A stretch of 64,000 nt of DNA from Acidiferrum sp963764675 (GTDB taxonomy: Bacteria; Acidobacteriota; Terriglobia; Acidiferrales; UBA7541): positions 62,001 to 126,000 of the forward strand of contig CAVXTQ010000010.1 in the NCBI GenBank assembly GCA_963764675.1. Reading direction: 5' to 3'. The first letter of the stretch is position 1; the number at the start of each line of letters is the position of its first letter. This document shows, one piece after another, positions 18,158 to 26,350 of the stretch. Made by a program: the position numbers and the translations under genes. The notes beneath the pieces were generated by a model that worked only from the letters and a program-made list of their open reading frames with translations, was not told the origin of the DNA and did no database searches.

Positions 18158-19825
18158 CTAAGAGGCCGTCGAATCTGTAGAATATTGGGGAGTCCACTGG
18201 CCTTCCTGTACTCTTCGTATTAATTCTTCCTCACTCGTCTTAGGAGCGGCGCCAACCCGCTGTGCTTCGAAACCCACAGCAACGGCGATGGCAACGGCCA
18301 CTTCACGGATATCTCGTAATGGAGGCAACAGCGGCGCGCTTGCGTCTCTCAGAGCAGGTGAATGCTCTCCAAGAGTCCGAGCTGCGACCTCCATCATGCC
18401 GTCGGTCACGCGGCGAGCCCGAGAAGCGACAACGCCAAGCCCGACCGCCGGGAAAATGTACACGTTGTTGCACTGAGCGACCGTGATTTGCCGACCGGCA
18501 TACCTAACCGGAGCGAAAGGAGAGCCCGTCGCCAGCAGTGCTCGACCGTCGGTCCACCGGATCAGATCCTCTGCGTTCGCCTCGGACTTCTCCGTAGGAT
18601 TTGAGAGCGGTAGAATGATTGGCCGTGGAACTTTTCGCGTCATTTCGCGGACGATCGGCTCGGTGAAAGACCCCGAAACGGTCGAGAGTCCGATGAGAAT
18701 GCTAGCGTCGATCCGTGAAATCACGTCACCTAAAGCAATCTGCCCGTTGGACCTGCGGGGCCAATCGCCTAAGCGCTCCGAGGGTTGCGCGTACACCTTT
18801 TGCTCTTCCGTGAGGTCTGTACGATCGGTGTGCAAGAGACCGTGGCTATTCACAACCCAGAAGCGCTGACGCGCATCTCGCTCGGAAAGGCCCTCCGACA
18901 CCAGTTCGCTGCGAAGGTAGTCAGCCACCCCGATGGCTGCCGATCCGGCCCCAAAGAAAACAATCTGCTGATCCTTGAGGCGCGTGCCGGTAGCTTTCAC
19001 AGCACTTAGAATCGCCCCAAGCGTCACGGCGGCTGTGCCTTGAATGTCGTCGTTAAAGGTCAGAAGTTCGTCGCGGTAGCGTTCAAGGATGGGCCTCGCA
19101 TGTATCCTCGCAAAGTCTTCCCACTGTAGACAGGTTTCCGGTAGCTCTTGTTTCACCGCCTCTACGAACTGGTTAACGAAGTCGAAATACGGCTGTCCGA
19201 TGACCCTTTCATGCCGCCAGCCAAGATATTGAGGATCCTGCAAGCGTTCCGGATTGTTGGTTCCCACGTCCAGCACAATGGGCAGAGTTCGGGCGGGATG
19301 GATGCCGCCAATGAGCGTGTATAGAGAAAGCTTTCCGATGGGGATGCCCAGACCGCCAACGCCCTGATCGCCTACACCCAGAATCCGTTCTCCATCGGTG
19401 ACCACGATGACATCGACCTTGTGATGGGGGCGATTTCGAAGAAGTGCTGGGATCGAATGACGTAACGGGTAAGAGATGAAGAGGCCCCGCGGGCGCCTAT
19501 AGATCTGACTGAATTGCTGGCACCCCAACGCCACTACTGGGGTGTAGACAATCGGCGTCATCTCTTCGATGTGGTCGAGAAGGAGTCGGTAGAATAGAAC
19601 TTCGTTCGTGTCCTCCAGGGCGCGGAGATAGATATGGCGTTCTAGATCGTCGCCTTTCCGCTTGTATGCTCCATAGGCGCGAATGACTTGTTCGTCAAGC
19701 GTCTCGATCTGAGGTGGCAGCAGCCCATGCAAACCTAGTCTGGCACGCTCCTCATCTGTGAAAGCCGTGCCCTTGTTCAGCGTTTGTCTGTTGAGCAGTT
19801 CCATACCCCGAACGCTTTGTTGCAT
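18158..19825 (-). CDS. maeA: NAD-dependent malic enzyme (oxaloacetate-decarboxylating)
   Basis: ATG 19825 follows AGGAG with six-base spacing and gives 555 aa, the normal length; the open frame runs 200 bases further without support. Malic N-terminal domain: RGLFISYPL and the YTPVVALGCQQFS Tyr region; metal and substrate site LTFNDDIQGTAAV; NAD-binding fold VFFGAGSAAIG. It oxidatively decarboxylates malate to pyruvate in the cytoplasm. The architecture matches the large, NAD-preferring class (MaeA/SfcA, or eukaryote-like ME), not the short NADP class. Transcribed alone; an inverted repeat lies about 110 bases upstream of the start. Confidence 0.95.
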   Translation of the reverse strand: MQQSVRGMELLNRQTLNKGTAFTDEERARLGLHGLLPPQIETLDEQVIRAYGAYKRKGDDLERHIYLRALEDTNEVLFYRLLLDHIEEMTPIVYTPVVALGCQQFSQIYRRPRGLFISYPLRHSIPALLRNRPHHKVDVIVVTDGERILGVGDQGVGGLGIPIGKLSLYTLIGGIHPARTLPIVLDVGTNNPERLQDPQYLGWRHERVIGQPYFDFVNQFVEAVKQELPETCLQWEDFARIHARPILERYRDELLTFNDDIQGTAAVTLGAILSAVKATGTRLKDQQIVFFGAGSAAIGVADYLRSELVSEGLSERDARQRFWVVNSHGLLHTDRTDLTEEQKVYAQPSERLGDWPRRSNGQIALGDVISRIDASILIGLSTVSGSFTEPIVREMTRKVPRPIILPLSNPTEKSEANAEDLIRWTDGRALLATGSPFAPVRYAGRQITVAQCNNVYIFPAVGLGVVASRARRVTDGMMEVAARTLGEHSPALRDASAPLLPPLRDIREVAVAIAVAVGFEAQRVGAAPKTSEEELIRRVQEGQWTPQYSTDSTAS

Positions 19826-20559
19826 CACTTTCTCCTGTTGGCTCGCATGGACTTCCCCGAGTGCCGATGGAATGCTGCGTATCTGAATGCTGCGTATCGT
19901 CAAAACTCCTAGGTCGTTAACAGCAGCAATTCCGCTGTCAGTTGAGAGGGATTTTAACTGACAATGAAGGGAACTTGCCGGGGAGAAGCGTCTTGATTCT
20001 ACAGCTCTGCGAAGCCGTGTCAACGATCCGACGAGGGATTCTCACGGGCAACCAACCGGGTCTCATGAGACTTTCGGGACACCTTGTGGGGCCAAGTACA
20101 TGGCAACGAGACGAACACGCTGGAAGCCGCGGGTTAATCATAATCGCGCCTGGGAAATCTGGACACCCTGGTCCATGTATCTCTCCCAATCATTTTGCGG
20201 TTGCGGTTACGAACAGGGTCTGGATAAGAGCCGCCGTCGCTCCTTTTGCACAAAGAAGGCTTTCGATTCTCCTTGACACCCGCGCTCTCGAAGAACAGTA
20301 TCAGTTCGAGGTTTCGCTGTTTGAGGCGAGACTCCCGCTTCTCAGTCCATTCGCAGTTTCTTTAAAGGACAAGCTCCGCATCGAGCGCCAACAGGGCAGA
20401 ACCTATCAGGTTCTTTTTTAATCCCTCGCGCGGGGCCCTACCTCCTGTTCGACGTACAGGTTTGCACACCCAAGACGCCAGCGGTTTCAGGCCACATCAC
20501 TCAAGCCCCACTCGCCACATGCGAGCAGGAAATTCGTGTTTTTAAAAAGGAGATTCACC
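19826..20559. other. Long intergenic region between malic enzyme and SnoaL-like gene
   Basis: A 734-base stretch. A plus-strand open frame (19942-20421) exists but has no ribosome binding site and unconvincing composition, so it is not called. The region holds the inverted repeat at 19936-19963 and presumably two divergent promoters. Confidence 0.45.
19936..19963. promoter_or_regulatory. Inverted repeat upstream of malic enzyme gene
   Basis: TGTCAGTT and AACTGACA form a perfect 8-bp dyad around a 12-base spacer, 111 bases upstream of the malic enzyme start. The dyad form suits a regulator binding site, or an RNA hairpin in the leader. No regulator gene is adjacent. Confidence 0.35.
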
Positions 20560-21012
20560 ATGTCTGAACAAAACAAAACTAACGTCCGTCGGTTGTTCGA
20601 AGAAGTTTGGAACAAGGGCCATGTGCCTGTAGCAGACGAGCTCTTCGCCCCTACTTACACACACCACGACAGTTCGACGCCCGATGTTGGGCGAGGCCCC
20701 GAGAGCGAAAAGAAGAGAGTGACTCTTTACCGCAATGCCTTTCCCGACATTCGCTTGACGATCGAGGATCTCATTGCCGAAGGCGACACAGTAGTGGCTC
20801 GTTGGTCTTGCCGCGGTACCCATAAGGGCGATCTCAACGGGATTGCACCAACAGGGAAGCAATTCAACATCACTGGTGTTAGCATTGCCCGCTTTACGAA
20901 CGGCAAAATGTTCGAAGGCTTTGTCAACTGGGACGCTTTGGGCCTCATGCAGCAGCTCGGCGTTGTCCCTGAGCTCGGCAAAGCCAAGGCCGTCGCCGCG
21001 TCCTCTAGGTAG
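20560..21012 (+). CDS. SnoaL-like ester cyclase/NTF2-fold protein
   Basis: ATG 20560 has AAGGAGA upstream at good spacing; an earlier in-frame ATG lacks one. The 150-aa product begins NKTNVRRLFEEVWNKG and has HHDSSTPD, VTLYRNAFPDIRLTIEDL and VVARWSCRGTHKGDL, typical of the SnoaL/ester cyclase family in the NTF2-like fold. Acidobacteria carry many of these as stand-alone cytoplasmic enzymes of unknown substrate. A strong terminator follows directly. Family confident, reaction not. Confidence 0.88.
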   Translation: MSEQNKTNVRRLFEEVWNKGHVPVADELFAPTYTHHDSSTPDVGRGPESEKKRVTLYRNAFPDIRLTIEDLIAEGDTVVARWSCRGTHKGDLNGIAPTGKQFNITGVSIARFTNGKMFEGFVNWDALGLMQQLGVVPELGKAKAVAASSR

Positions 21013-21037
21013 CTGTCCCTGCTTCGTCGAAAAATCG

Positions 21038-21064
21038 GAAGGCCCGATCATACCTCGGGCCTTC
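21038..21064 (+). terminator. Rho-independent terminator of SnoaL-like gene
   Basis: GAAGGCCCGA and TCGGGCCTTC form a perfect 10-bp stem with a 7-base loop, 26 bases after the SnoaL-like stop, followed by TGTTCGACTTTC. An A-rich stretch before the stem suggests it may also work in reverse. Confidence 0.75.
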
Positions 21065-21226
21065 TGTTCGACTTTCAGTGAATCTTGAATGTATGCCCGT
21101 CGTATCGGCGACCCATAATGGACAGACTACCCTTATCGAATGAACTAGCGGCAACGATGGGTGCGACGGAATCATGATGGAGTTTCAACTGGTCTAGTCT
21201 GATTTGAGTTAGAGGAGGAAATGCAC

Positions 21227-21460
21227 ATGAGCGAAAGGAAATTGTCAGCATCAGAACAAATTAAACAACGGGTATACCAGCTATACCTTGAACGCGGCGG
21301 CGAAGACGGTAACGATCTAGCGGATTGGCTTGCAGCCGAGAGAGAATTGGCAGAGTTTCCTGAGCAATCCAATTTCGGCGCGCCCAAACCGCGGGCCGCT
21401 GCTGCTAGCCTTCAGGCAACATCGCCAAAGGCTGGTAGGATCACCCAGGAAGTTCGCTAG
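21227..21460 (+). CDS. DUF2934 small protein
   Basis: 77 aa. AGAGGAGG lies at proper spacing for ATG 21227 (too close for the in-frame ATG at 21221). The core matches DUF2934: IKQRVYQLYLERGGEDGNDLADWLAAERE. The family is abundant in Acidobacteria and some proteobacteria, mostly as small cytoplasmic proteins of unknown function. The C terminus is low-complexity Ala/Ser. Confidence 0.8.
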   Translation: MSERKLSASEQIKQRVYQLYLERGGEDGNDLADWLAAERELAEFPEQSNFGAPKPRAAAASLQATSPKAGRITQEVR

Positions 21461-21586
21461 TCATCCAAGACTGAGAGCACCTGCATATTCCATTTCTCGA
21501 TGCATGACTAACACACGGACAGTATTTACCGATCTGGTTAGGTTCAACTGGCGGGGAAGAACTGTCATCAAGAAGGGACAAGCGAA

Positions 21587-21799
21587 TTGGCATTTGACCA
21601 CTATGTTGTCCGAAGGGTTGTGGATTCGGACCCTGAACTGTTCTTTCTTGCCTGGTCCACGGAAAAGCCAGGCGCGGTGTTCTTGAGGACAATTCAGGGG
21701 CGAACTCAAATAGAAATGCGAGTCGAACTGGCGCGCCGGGGAGTATCGGAGACAAGAGCAGATTCGCTGATTCAACAGGCGCGGAGGAGTTCGGAATAA
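21587..21799 (+). CDS. Hypothetical 70-aa protein, probable TTG start
   Basis: The frame has no ATG or GTG; TTG 21587 with GAAGGGA eight bases upstream is the best start. The product (FDHYVVRRVVDSDPELFFLAW, later RTQIEMRVELARRGVSETRAD, ending QQARRSSE) has normal amino-acid composition and a helical C terminus. No family is recognised. It may be an intact small gene or a remnant. Confidence 0.45.
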   Translation: MAFDHYVVRRVVDSDPELFFLAWSTEKPGAVFLRTIQGRTQIEMRVELARRGVSETRADSLIQQARRSSE

Positions 21800-21881
21800 A
21801 CAGGGCACGCTGCACTCATCTCTCACCTACGCTGGTTCACGACTCTCCCGAGACTCTCCGATTTCTCTTACGAGCTCGACC

Positions 21882-21938
21882 GCCAACTCCTGCTATGTCA
21901 GATTACCGGATATCTGCCGTAGAAGCTGTGAAGAAACC
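21882..21938 (-). repeat. Dispersed 57-bp repeat, copy A
   Basis: On the minus strand this segment matches 62722-62778 at 50 of 57 positions with no gaps. It contains the core ATATCCGGTAATCTGAC, related to the 17-base core found at 9350, 12799, 61983 and 62747. It lies upstream of an IS110-type remnant. Nature unknown: element end, insertion target or intergenic repeat family. Confidence 0.6.
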
Positions 21939-22069
21939 TCATTGGGGAATGTGACTGCGAATTGAGTGTTTGTTTTTTTGGATTGGTGACTTGGGCGCGG
22001 GCGTTGGAAGTGCCGCTCTGACCAAGTTTTTTACGACGGCGACAAGCCTCCGAAGCTCCCGAATCTGCT

Positions 22070-22269
22070 GAAGCGGAAGACCTCGGACGATATGTGATCT
22101 GCGGCGTTGGGGATTAAAACTAGCCGAACGAGGAGGAAAGAATGCCAAGAAACGAGCCGTCATTGCGGTGGCGCGGAAGCTGGCCGTGTTGCTTCATAAG
22201 TTGTGGGTGAGCGGGGAAGTCTATGAGCCCTTGCGGAACAACCCCAAAGTGGTGAGCGCAGTAGCGTAA
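22070..22269 (+). pseudogene. C-terminal remnant of a second, different IS110-family transposase
   Basis: In one frame from about 22090 the sequence reads DLRRWGLKLAERGG, KKRAVIAVARKLAVLLHKLW and VSGEVYEPLRN before TAA 22269, the typical C-terminal tail of IS110-group transposases. Upstream the frame is lost through indels and the catalytic domain is absent. It is unlike the intact IS1111-group transposase at 9.6 kb, so it is a separate, old insertion. Confidence 0.7.
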
Positions 22270-22863
22270 GGTTAGATCCGAAGAGCCGAGCTCAACCGCC
22301 GAGTTCAGGTGACTGCGCCTAGTGCCTGGCCCAGCCCCCGTCAGGAGCCGAGGTCGATTATCAGGTAGCAGCACCTGCTGAAATGAGGACGCCCAACTTG
22401 CACCGAGCGAAAATCGCTCAACAAAGAGTGCGGATGGAAGGATGGCGACAGAGGCGGCCGGCTCGAACTTTAGGGAACCCACAAGAAAGAAATCGAGAAA
22501 ACCAATTTTACTTTCATAGTCTGCGCAGTTAGCAGTGAAACTATTCGTTGCCGATACCTGCAACGAAGAGATTGGACCTTGGAACTAAGTTGTGATCCAG
22601 CAGCGGGCCAGACAGATCTTGCGTTCATCGTGCTGAGCCTCTTCAGGGCTCAGTGGTTAGGTTAGGCTTCGCTCCCTGAGAACACATCTGGTCTACCGTA
22701 CAGACTTGGGACAGGTCCTTGCGATCTAGCGCAGGTGAGAAACCTACCCAGGCCCATTGCGTGCCTTTGCTGTGTCGCGTGCAAAACGTAGGCGGAAGCG
22801 AGGGCCCAGATGGGCGAGTGCACTAGGCGGAGTTCGCCAGACGTGGATCGCCTAGCTGTGGAA
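22270..22863. other. Intergenic region after IS110 remnant
   Basis: 594 bases with open frames on the minus strand that mirror the remnant or overlap each other; none is convincing. No RNA gene or repeat seen. Confidence 0.45.
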
Positions 22864-23112
22864 TCAGCCTCTATGCAGCTGCCTGTGACAGCTGGCACAC
22901 AGTGTGATTAGGTTGTCCAATGCATCGTCGCCTAGCTTACTTCGCTTGTTTTGATGATGTACGTGCAGGTCTTTCGACGAACCGCAATTTTGACACCGCC
23001 ACCCATCTCGCTCGAGCACTCGGTCGCGAAGAGCGTCATATTCCTTAGCGCTGAGCTTCAGTCGAGGTCGCTTCTGGCGGAGTTGCTGCATGCCCATTTT
23101 ATGCATAGTCAT
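22864..23112 (-). CDS. HNH endonuclease
   Basis: 82 aa with a complete HNH zinc-finger nuclease motif: CQNCGSSKDLHVHHQNKRSK, then LDNLITLCASCHRQLH. The CxxC...HH...N...CxxCH pattern gives both zinc ligands and the catalytic His. Preceded by a basic helix (RDRVLERDGWR). Such short HNH proteins are typical of phages, introns and mobile elements, where they nick DNA for packaging or transfer. It lies in line with the recombination genes upstream on the same strand, about 50 bases away. Confidence 0.9.
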   Translation of the reverse strand: MTMHKMGMQQLRQKRPRLKLSAKEYDALRDRVLERDGWRCQNCGSSKDLHVHHQNKRSKLGDDALDNLITLCASCHRQLHRG

Positions 23113-23159
23113 CTATTATCAGAGATCCGGGTGCGTAATGAGGGTCGACCAGCCGGGAT

Positions 23160-23765
23160 CTAAGGCTCGCCCTCTCGAACGTTTGCTCCGGCTAGAAAAT
23201 CAGCGCAGATCATCTCCAGGCAATACCCCCGAGACTTGTCGCTTCCCAGCATAAGGGCGGCCGTCTCGATGGCTTTCTCGACGACGGGCAACTGACTCTT
23301 GTAGAGCTTGAAGTAGATAATCTCCCAGGGCTCCGTCTCTTTCCCCGTGAGGTGCCGTTCGACCTCACCCTTGAATCCCTCCTTGGGCATCTCCTTGGCC
23401 TTGTGCAACCAGGTTGCACAATCGAAGTTTTCTCCGTCCCTCCTCGCTACTTTCACCAGTTCCACCGCTTTGCTCCATCCCACCTCTCGAAGCTGAGGCT
23501 TGGGAATCCGTGTCAGATTTTCATGGATCGCCATCAGGTAATAAGCCTTTCGGCGCGATTCCGGAAACCGTCTCCCTAGGAATTCCTCGAACGAGCTCAG
23601 TTTCTCCAATCTCCAGTACTGCTTCGACCGCACCTCACACAGATACTCCCCAAGCTCAACAAATTGCACGTCTCGTTCCTTCTCTTTGGCCATTTCCCAG
23701 GTCAAGATCTCATCGATCCTGCCGAGGACGAATCGGGCCCGCCGGGGGTCGAGTTCCGGTGACAC
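23160..23765 (-). CDS. Helical protein of a phage-like recombination module, unknown function
   Basis: Follows the nuclease gene on the same strand. The open frame reaches 23807 with only TTG starts inside the upstream gene; GTG 23765, 14 bases after that stop, is the more plausible start, and ATG 23693 is a further option. The product is charged and helix-rich (EILTWEMAKEKERDVQFVEL, RRFPESRRKAYYLMAIHENL, GWSKAVELVKVARRD) and looks like a DNA-binding or replication accessory protein of mobile elements. No catalytic motif seen. Its place between an exonuclease and HNH gene suggests a role in element recombination. Confidence 0.6.
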   Translation of the reverse strand: MSPELDPRRARFVLGRIDEILTWEMAKEKERDVQFVELGEYLCEVRSKQYWRLEKLSSFEEFLGRRFPESRRKAYYLMAIHENLTRIPKPQLREVGWSKAVELVKVARRDGENFDCATWLHKAKEMPKEGFKGEVERHLTGKETEPWEIIYFKLYKSQLPVVEKAIETAALMLGSDKSRGYCLEMICADFLAGANVREGEP

Positions 23766-23778
23766 GGCCGGTCGTCCG

Positions 23779-24543
23779 TTAATCCACAAGCTCGTCAAGC
23801 CAATCAAGGTCGCTCGCTCCTGCCTTGCGGATGAGGTTGGCTGCGATCAGCGGCTCGTTGTCCAGACAAAGCCCTAGATGGGAGCAACTCACGCAGCCAT
23901 TCTGCGGAAACCGAATACCACTGTGCGAATCAAAGTGACCCGACTCGATCTGGCTCATGGATGCTTCCACCAGCCGGCCGAACTCCCGCCGTTGTTCTTC
24001 CGAAATCGAGGTCCTCAGGTATTGGATCTCGGGTGCATGCTTGCGCACGAACACGACCAACGCTACCTCGGAGATTCCGCTGATCCATGAATAGCAGATG
24101 AGCTGTGGGTCTAGTGACAGCAACCCATCGGGCCCCTCTGGGTAGCGACTCGCGGTGGTCTTCCAGTCGATCAAGCAGCGGATCCCGCCGATTTCACCGA
24201 TGGCATCGAGGTACGCCACAAACTCGGCGCCTCCGGGAAGGGATCGCAGGATCTTGATCTGAAGACTCTTCCCAGGGTCGTGGATGCGGATCCGGTCGTC
24301 CTGGACAAACTTCTGGAGCAAATGGACACCTTGGTGCACGAGACGGTCCCAGGTGTCTCCTTTTTTGTACTCAAACGGAGCATCGCGATAAGCTTCCCAC
24401 TCTTTGAACAGGGCCGCACCGCAATCCTCTCCACGAAAGTACGCTCCCAGCGCGCTCTCAAAGCAGCGGCCGAAAGCCATGGCCGCGCGGGTTTCCTTTT
24501 CCCGCCAACCATCGAGATAACGATAGCGATAGCTGCGAGGGCA
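23779..24543 (-). CDS. Cas4/RecB-like PD-(D/E)XK nuclease with Fe-S cysteines, 5'-truncated by deletion
   Basis: From ATG 24480 (233 aa) the protein shows the nuclease core YLDAIGE and LIDWKTT (Asp and Lys of the D-(D/E)xK motif), DPQLICYSW, and three C-terminal cysteines (GCVSCSHLGLC). The same frame continues upstream to 24543 as CPRSYRYRYLDGWREKE, which is the conserved N-terminal Cys region of Cas4/AddB-like Fe-S nucleases. At that point it runs into the upstream gene, so its natural start has been deleted. Such enzymes resect DNA ends as 5' exonucleases in phage recombination or repair. Without its start it may be translated from 24480, lacking the fourth cysteine. Confidence 0.75.
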   Translation of the reverse strand, partial: CPRSYRYRYLDGWREKETRAAMAFGRCFESALGAYFRGEDCGAALFKEWEAYRDAPFEYKKGDTWDRLVHQGVHLLQKFVQDDRIRIHDPGKSLQIKILRSLPGGAEFVAYLDAIGEIGGIRCLIDWKTTASRYPEGPDGLLSLDPQLICYSWISGISEVALVVFVRKHAPEIQYLRTSISEEQRREFGRLVEASMSQIESGHFDSHSGIRFPQNGCVSCSHLGLCLDNEPLIAANLIRKAGASDLDWLDELVD

Positions 24544-24545
24544 GC

Positions 24546-24971
24546 CCCGATCCCGTACGCCTTGCGCAGGGCTCGGTTGACGGCCCGCGTTTCGGCAACA
24601 CGCATCTCAGCGCCGCGAACCATTAAAGAAACGTTCGTGGGATCAGCGTCACCGTAGCCGGCGAAGCCACGTGAGCATCGGGATTTGTAGACGGTGGCCT
24701 TGAAGACCCATCGACCCGCAACCGGATCGGACTGACGCTCTTGCAGAACGGTCCGGATTCCCGAGCAGCGGCGGCGAAGGGCTATTCGAAGAAGACCCGC
24801 GTGGGTCACGTACCACCGGTTCTCCAAGAATTGCAGATCTCCGGCGGCGACAGACACAGCAAACCTATTGGTCAGTTCTCTCAATGCGTCCAACGCCAAC
24901 GGCGGCAGTTGACCCCAAATAGACCGCGCACGCCGAGCGTTAGCGCGCCAGAAAACGAGAGGCTTTCTCAT
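24546..24971 (-). pseudogene. 3'-truncated gene resembling a phage single-strand annealing protein
   Basis: From ATG 24971 the protein reads normally for 142 codons: LALDALRELTNRFAVSV, WYVTHAGLLRIALRR, then GYGDADPTNVSLMVR, and AETRAVNRALRKAYGIG. The last motif is the hallmark of a phage annealing or replication family in which it is normally followed by a C-terminal EELG segment. Here AYGIG at 24546 is joined out of frame to the nuclease gene, so the remaining frame to 24171 is spurious. It was probably the partner annealing protein of the nuclease (a RecET-like pair). The family call is tentative. Confidence 0.5.
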
Positions 24972-24998
24972 GATGGGCTCCTATCAGCAATTATCAAC

Positions 24999-25037
24999 TG
25001 CACTGCAATGCACTGCATTATAGTGCAGAGCACTGCA
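24999..25037. promoter_or_regulatory. Operator-like repeat array between divergent recombination and RHH genes
   Basis: TGCACTGCA occurs at 24999-25007 and 25009-25017, GCACTGCA at 25030-25037, and the inverted half TAGTGCA at 25021-25027; the nine-mer is itself nearly palindromic. The array lies 28 bases upstream of the recombination operon start (24971, minus) and 61 bases upstream of the RHH gene (25098, plus). This is the usual layout for autoregulated phage or plasmid ribbon-helix-helix repressors. Confidence 0.65.
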
Positions 25038-25097
25038 TGTGTCAAGCCCCACCGGGCGCAGGAAGTTGTGCGATAGTCGTGGTAAAATCTGCCGCGA

Positions 25098-25298
25098 ATG
25101 AAAAAAGACTCCCAGTTTACTTTCCGAATTCCGTTGGATCTGAAGAATCAGCTGGAAGAGATCGCTTCATGCGAAGGCCGCAGTGTGGCTCAAATCTGCG
25201 AAGCTTTCCTGCGAGCCGGAACTGAGGGTTACAGAAAAAAGGGCTTTAGCTTTCTACGACGCTTTCTCTCTCGACAAAAGAAGCAAGTCTCCGGCTAG
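25098..25298 (+). CDS. Ribbon-helix-helix (CopG/Arc-like) DNA-binding protein
   Basis: 66 aa. The N terminus has an RHH pattern: a short beta strand (DSQFTFRIP), then helix 1 (LDLKNQLEEIASC) and helix 2 (SVAQICEAFLRAGTEGY), followed by a basic tail (FLRRFLSRQKKQ). RHH proteins bind as dimers to short repeated operators. It is divergent from the recombination genes and shares the intervening region that holds the TGCACTGCA array, so it is the likely repressor of that operon. Cytoplasmic. Confidence 0.82.
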   Translation: MKKDSQFTFRIPLDLKNQLEEIASCEGRSVAQICEAFLRAGTEGYRKKGFSFLRRFLSRQKKQVSG

Positions 25299-25719
25299 GA
25301 TCGCTCCACACGGGACTTCCGGGCGAATGCGCGTGGGAGCTTAGGATTCTTAGGATTGTGACCGGATCGGACATCCCCTTGACTGCGGTGTTGGTTACTA
25401 TTTCTTTCCGCCTCATGGGGAAGACGAGGGCTAGTCGTTAGGAGAGTTTCTCGATCGAGAAATGGGCGCAGCTCTCTCTCAAGTTATATAGGGAGGATTC
25501 TTAAAGACGATGTCGCAAAGCGCGAATCGAAGCACGCACGAACCAAGGTTCCGTGGCCGCTCGCGATGACGCAGTGACGCGTCGCCTCGGGCTGCTGTGC
25601 AGATGGCTTCAGCAGTTCCCATACCCGGCCGCGACCAAGGTCGAAGGGTGCCAGACAAGAACTCGGCACTCGCCTGTACGCACCTACAGCAGGATCCCTC
25701 GAACGCGCGATCGATAGCC
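25299..25719. other. Intergenic region between RHH and DUF5681 genes
   Basis: 421 bases. Minus-strand open frames (about 25479-25778) overlap the downstream end of DUF5681 and lack starts with ribosome binding sites. No gene called; possibly the deleted site of terminase-like genes that normally follow DUF5681. Confidence 0.4.
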
Positions 25720-26127
25720 CTAATCGGGTTCCGATGGGAATCGCTGTGGGGGTGCTGTGAATGAACCATGGGAAGCATCCAGCACCCTGGGAGGAACAGG
25801 ATCCTCGAAGGTTACATTGATCCGGACCTCTTCCGGGTTGATGATTTCTTGGCGCTGGCCGGTCTTGCCTTCCAGCGCTTCGCGTATCTCGCGCGCAGCA
25901 TATGGGTTGCCCTCAAGGGCAGAATTAAACATGGCGAGCACGATCGCATCTCCATAGGTTGCGCCCTCAGATAGGCCATATTTGATTCGTTCCTTTTCGG
26001 GCAGCTCAAGCTCAGCCAGCTCCGCGTAGCGGTCGGAGATTGGCCGCTTCCTGGGCCGACCTCCGGGATTGCCAGATTGGCCCGGCTTAAAGCGGTGGGG
26101 CGCTCCCTTTTCCAGGTTCGTATTCAT
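25720..26127 (-). CDS. DUF5681 phage-type protein
   Basis: ATG 26127 is preceded by GGAGG with eight-base spacing; the frame opens further to 26163. The N-terminal motif FKPGQSGNPGGRPRKR is the signature of DUF5681, found next to phage terminase and packaging genes. The rest is helical (RYAELAELELPEKERIKYGL, AREIREALEGKTGQR). 135 aa, near normal length. It supports a prophage origin of the 22-26 kb block, but no terminase follows. Confidence 0.85.
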   Translation of the reverse strand: MNTNLEKGAPHRFKPGQSGNPGGRPRKRPISDRYAELAELELPEKERIKYGLSEGATYGDAIVLAMFNSALEGNPYAAREIREALEGKTGQRQEIINPEEVRINVTFEDPVPPRVLDASHGSFTAPPQRFPSEPD

Positions 26128-26350
26128 CACCTGTTCCTCCCCTGTTCTGAGGCGAGCGATCAATTGTGAACTGCTCGACCTCTCCAGAACAGGCTACCAC
26201 TCCGTAGACACCACCGCCAGATTGAGTCAGATGTAAGGACGCAGATCAATGGGTGGACAAAACGAAGCCGTGGCGGAGATTGACACCCGTTGGTTTCAAG
26301 AGCATAGTCGCCTCATTCCCCGGAACGTTTTTTCCGCAAGGAGACCCACC

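Noticed and set aside
19942..20421. 159-aa plus-strand frame upstream of SnoaL-like gene
   Set aside because: No ribosome site, unusual composition, no domain; treated as noncoding.
22120..22563. 147-aa minus-strand frame
   Set aside because: Its N-terminal part is unsupported and its C-terminal part is antisense to the IS110 transposase tail.
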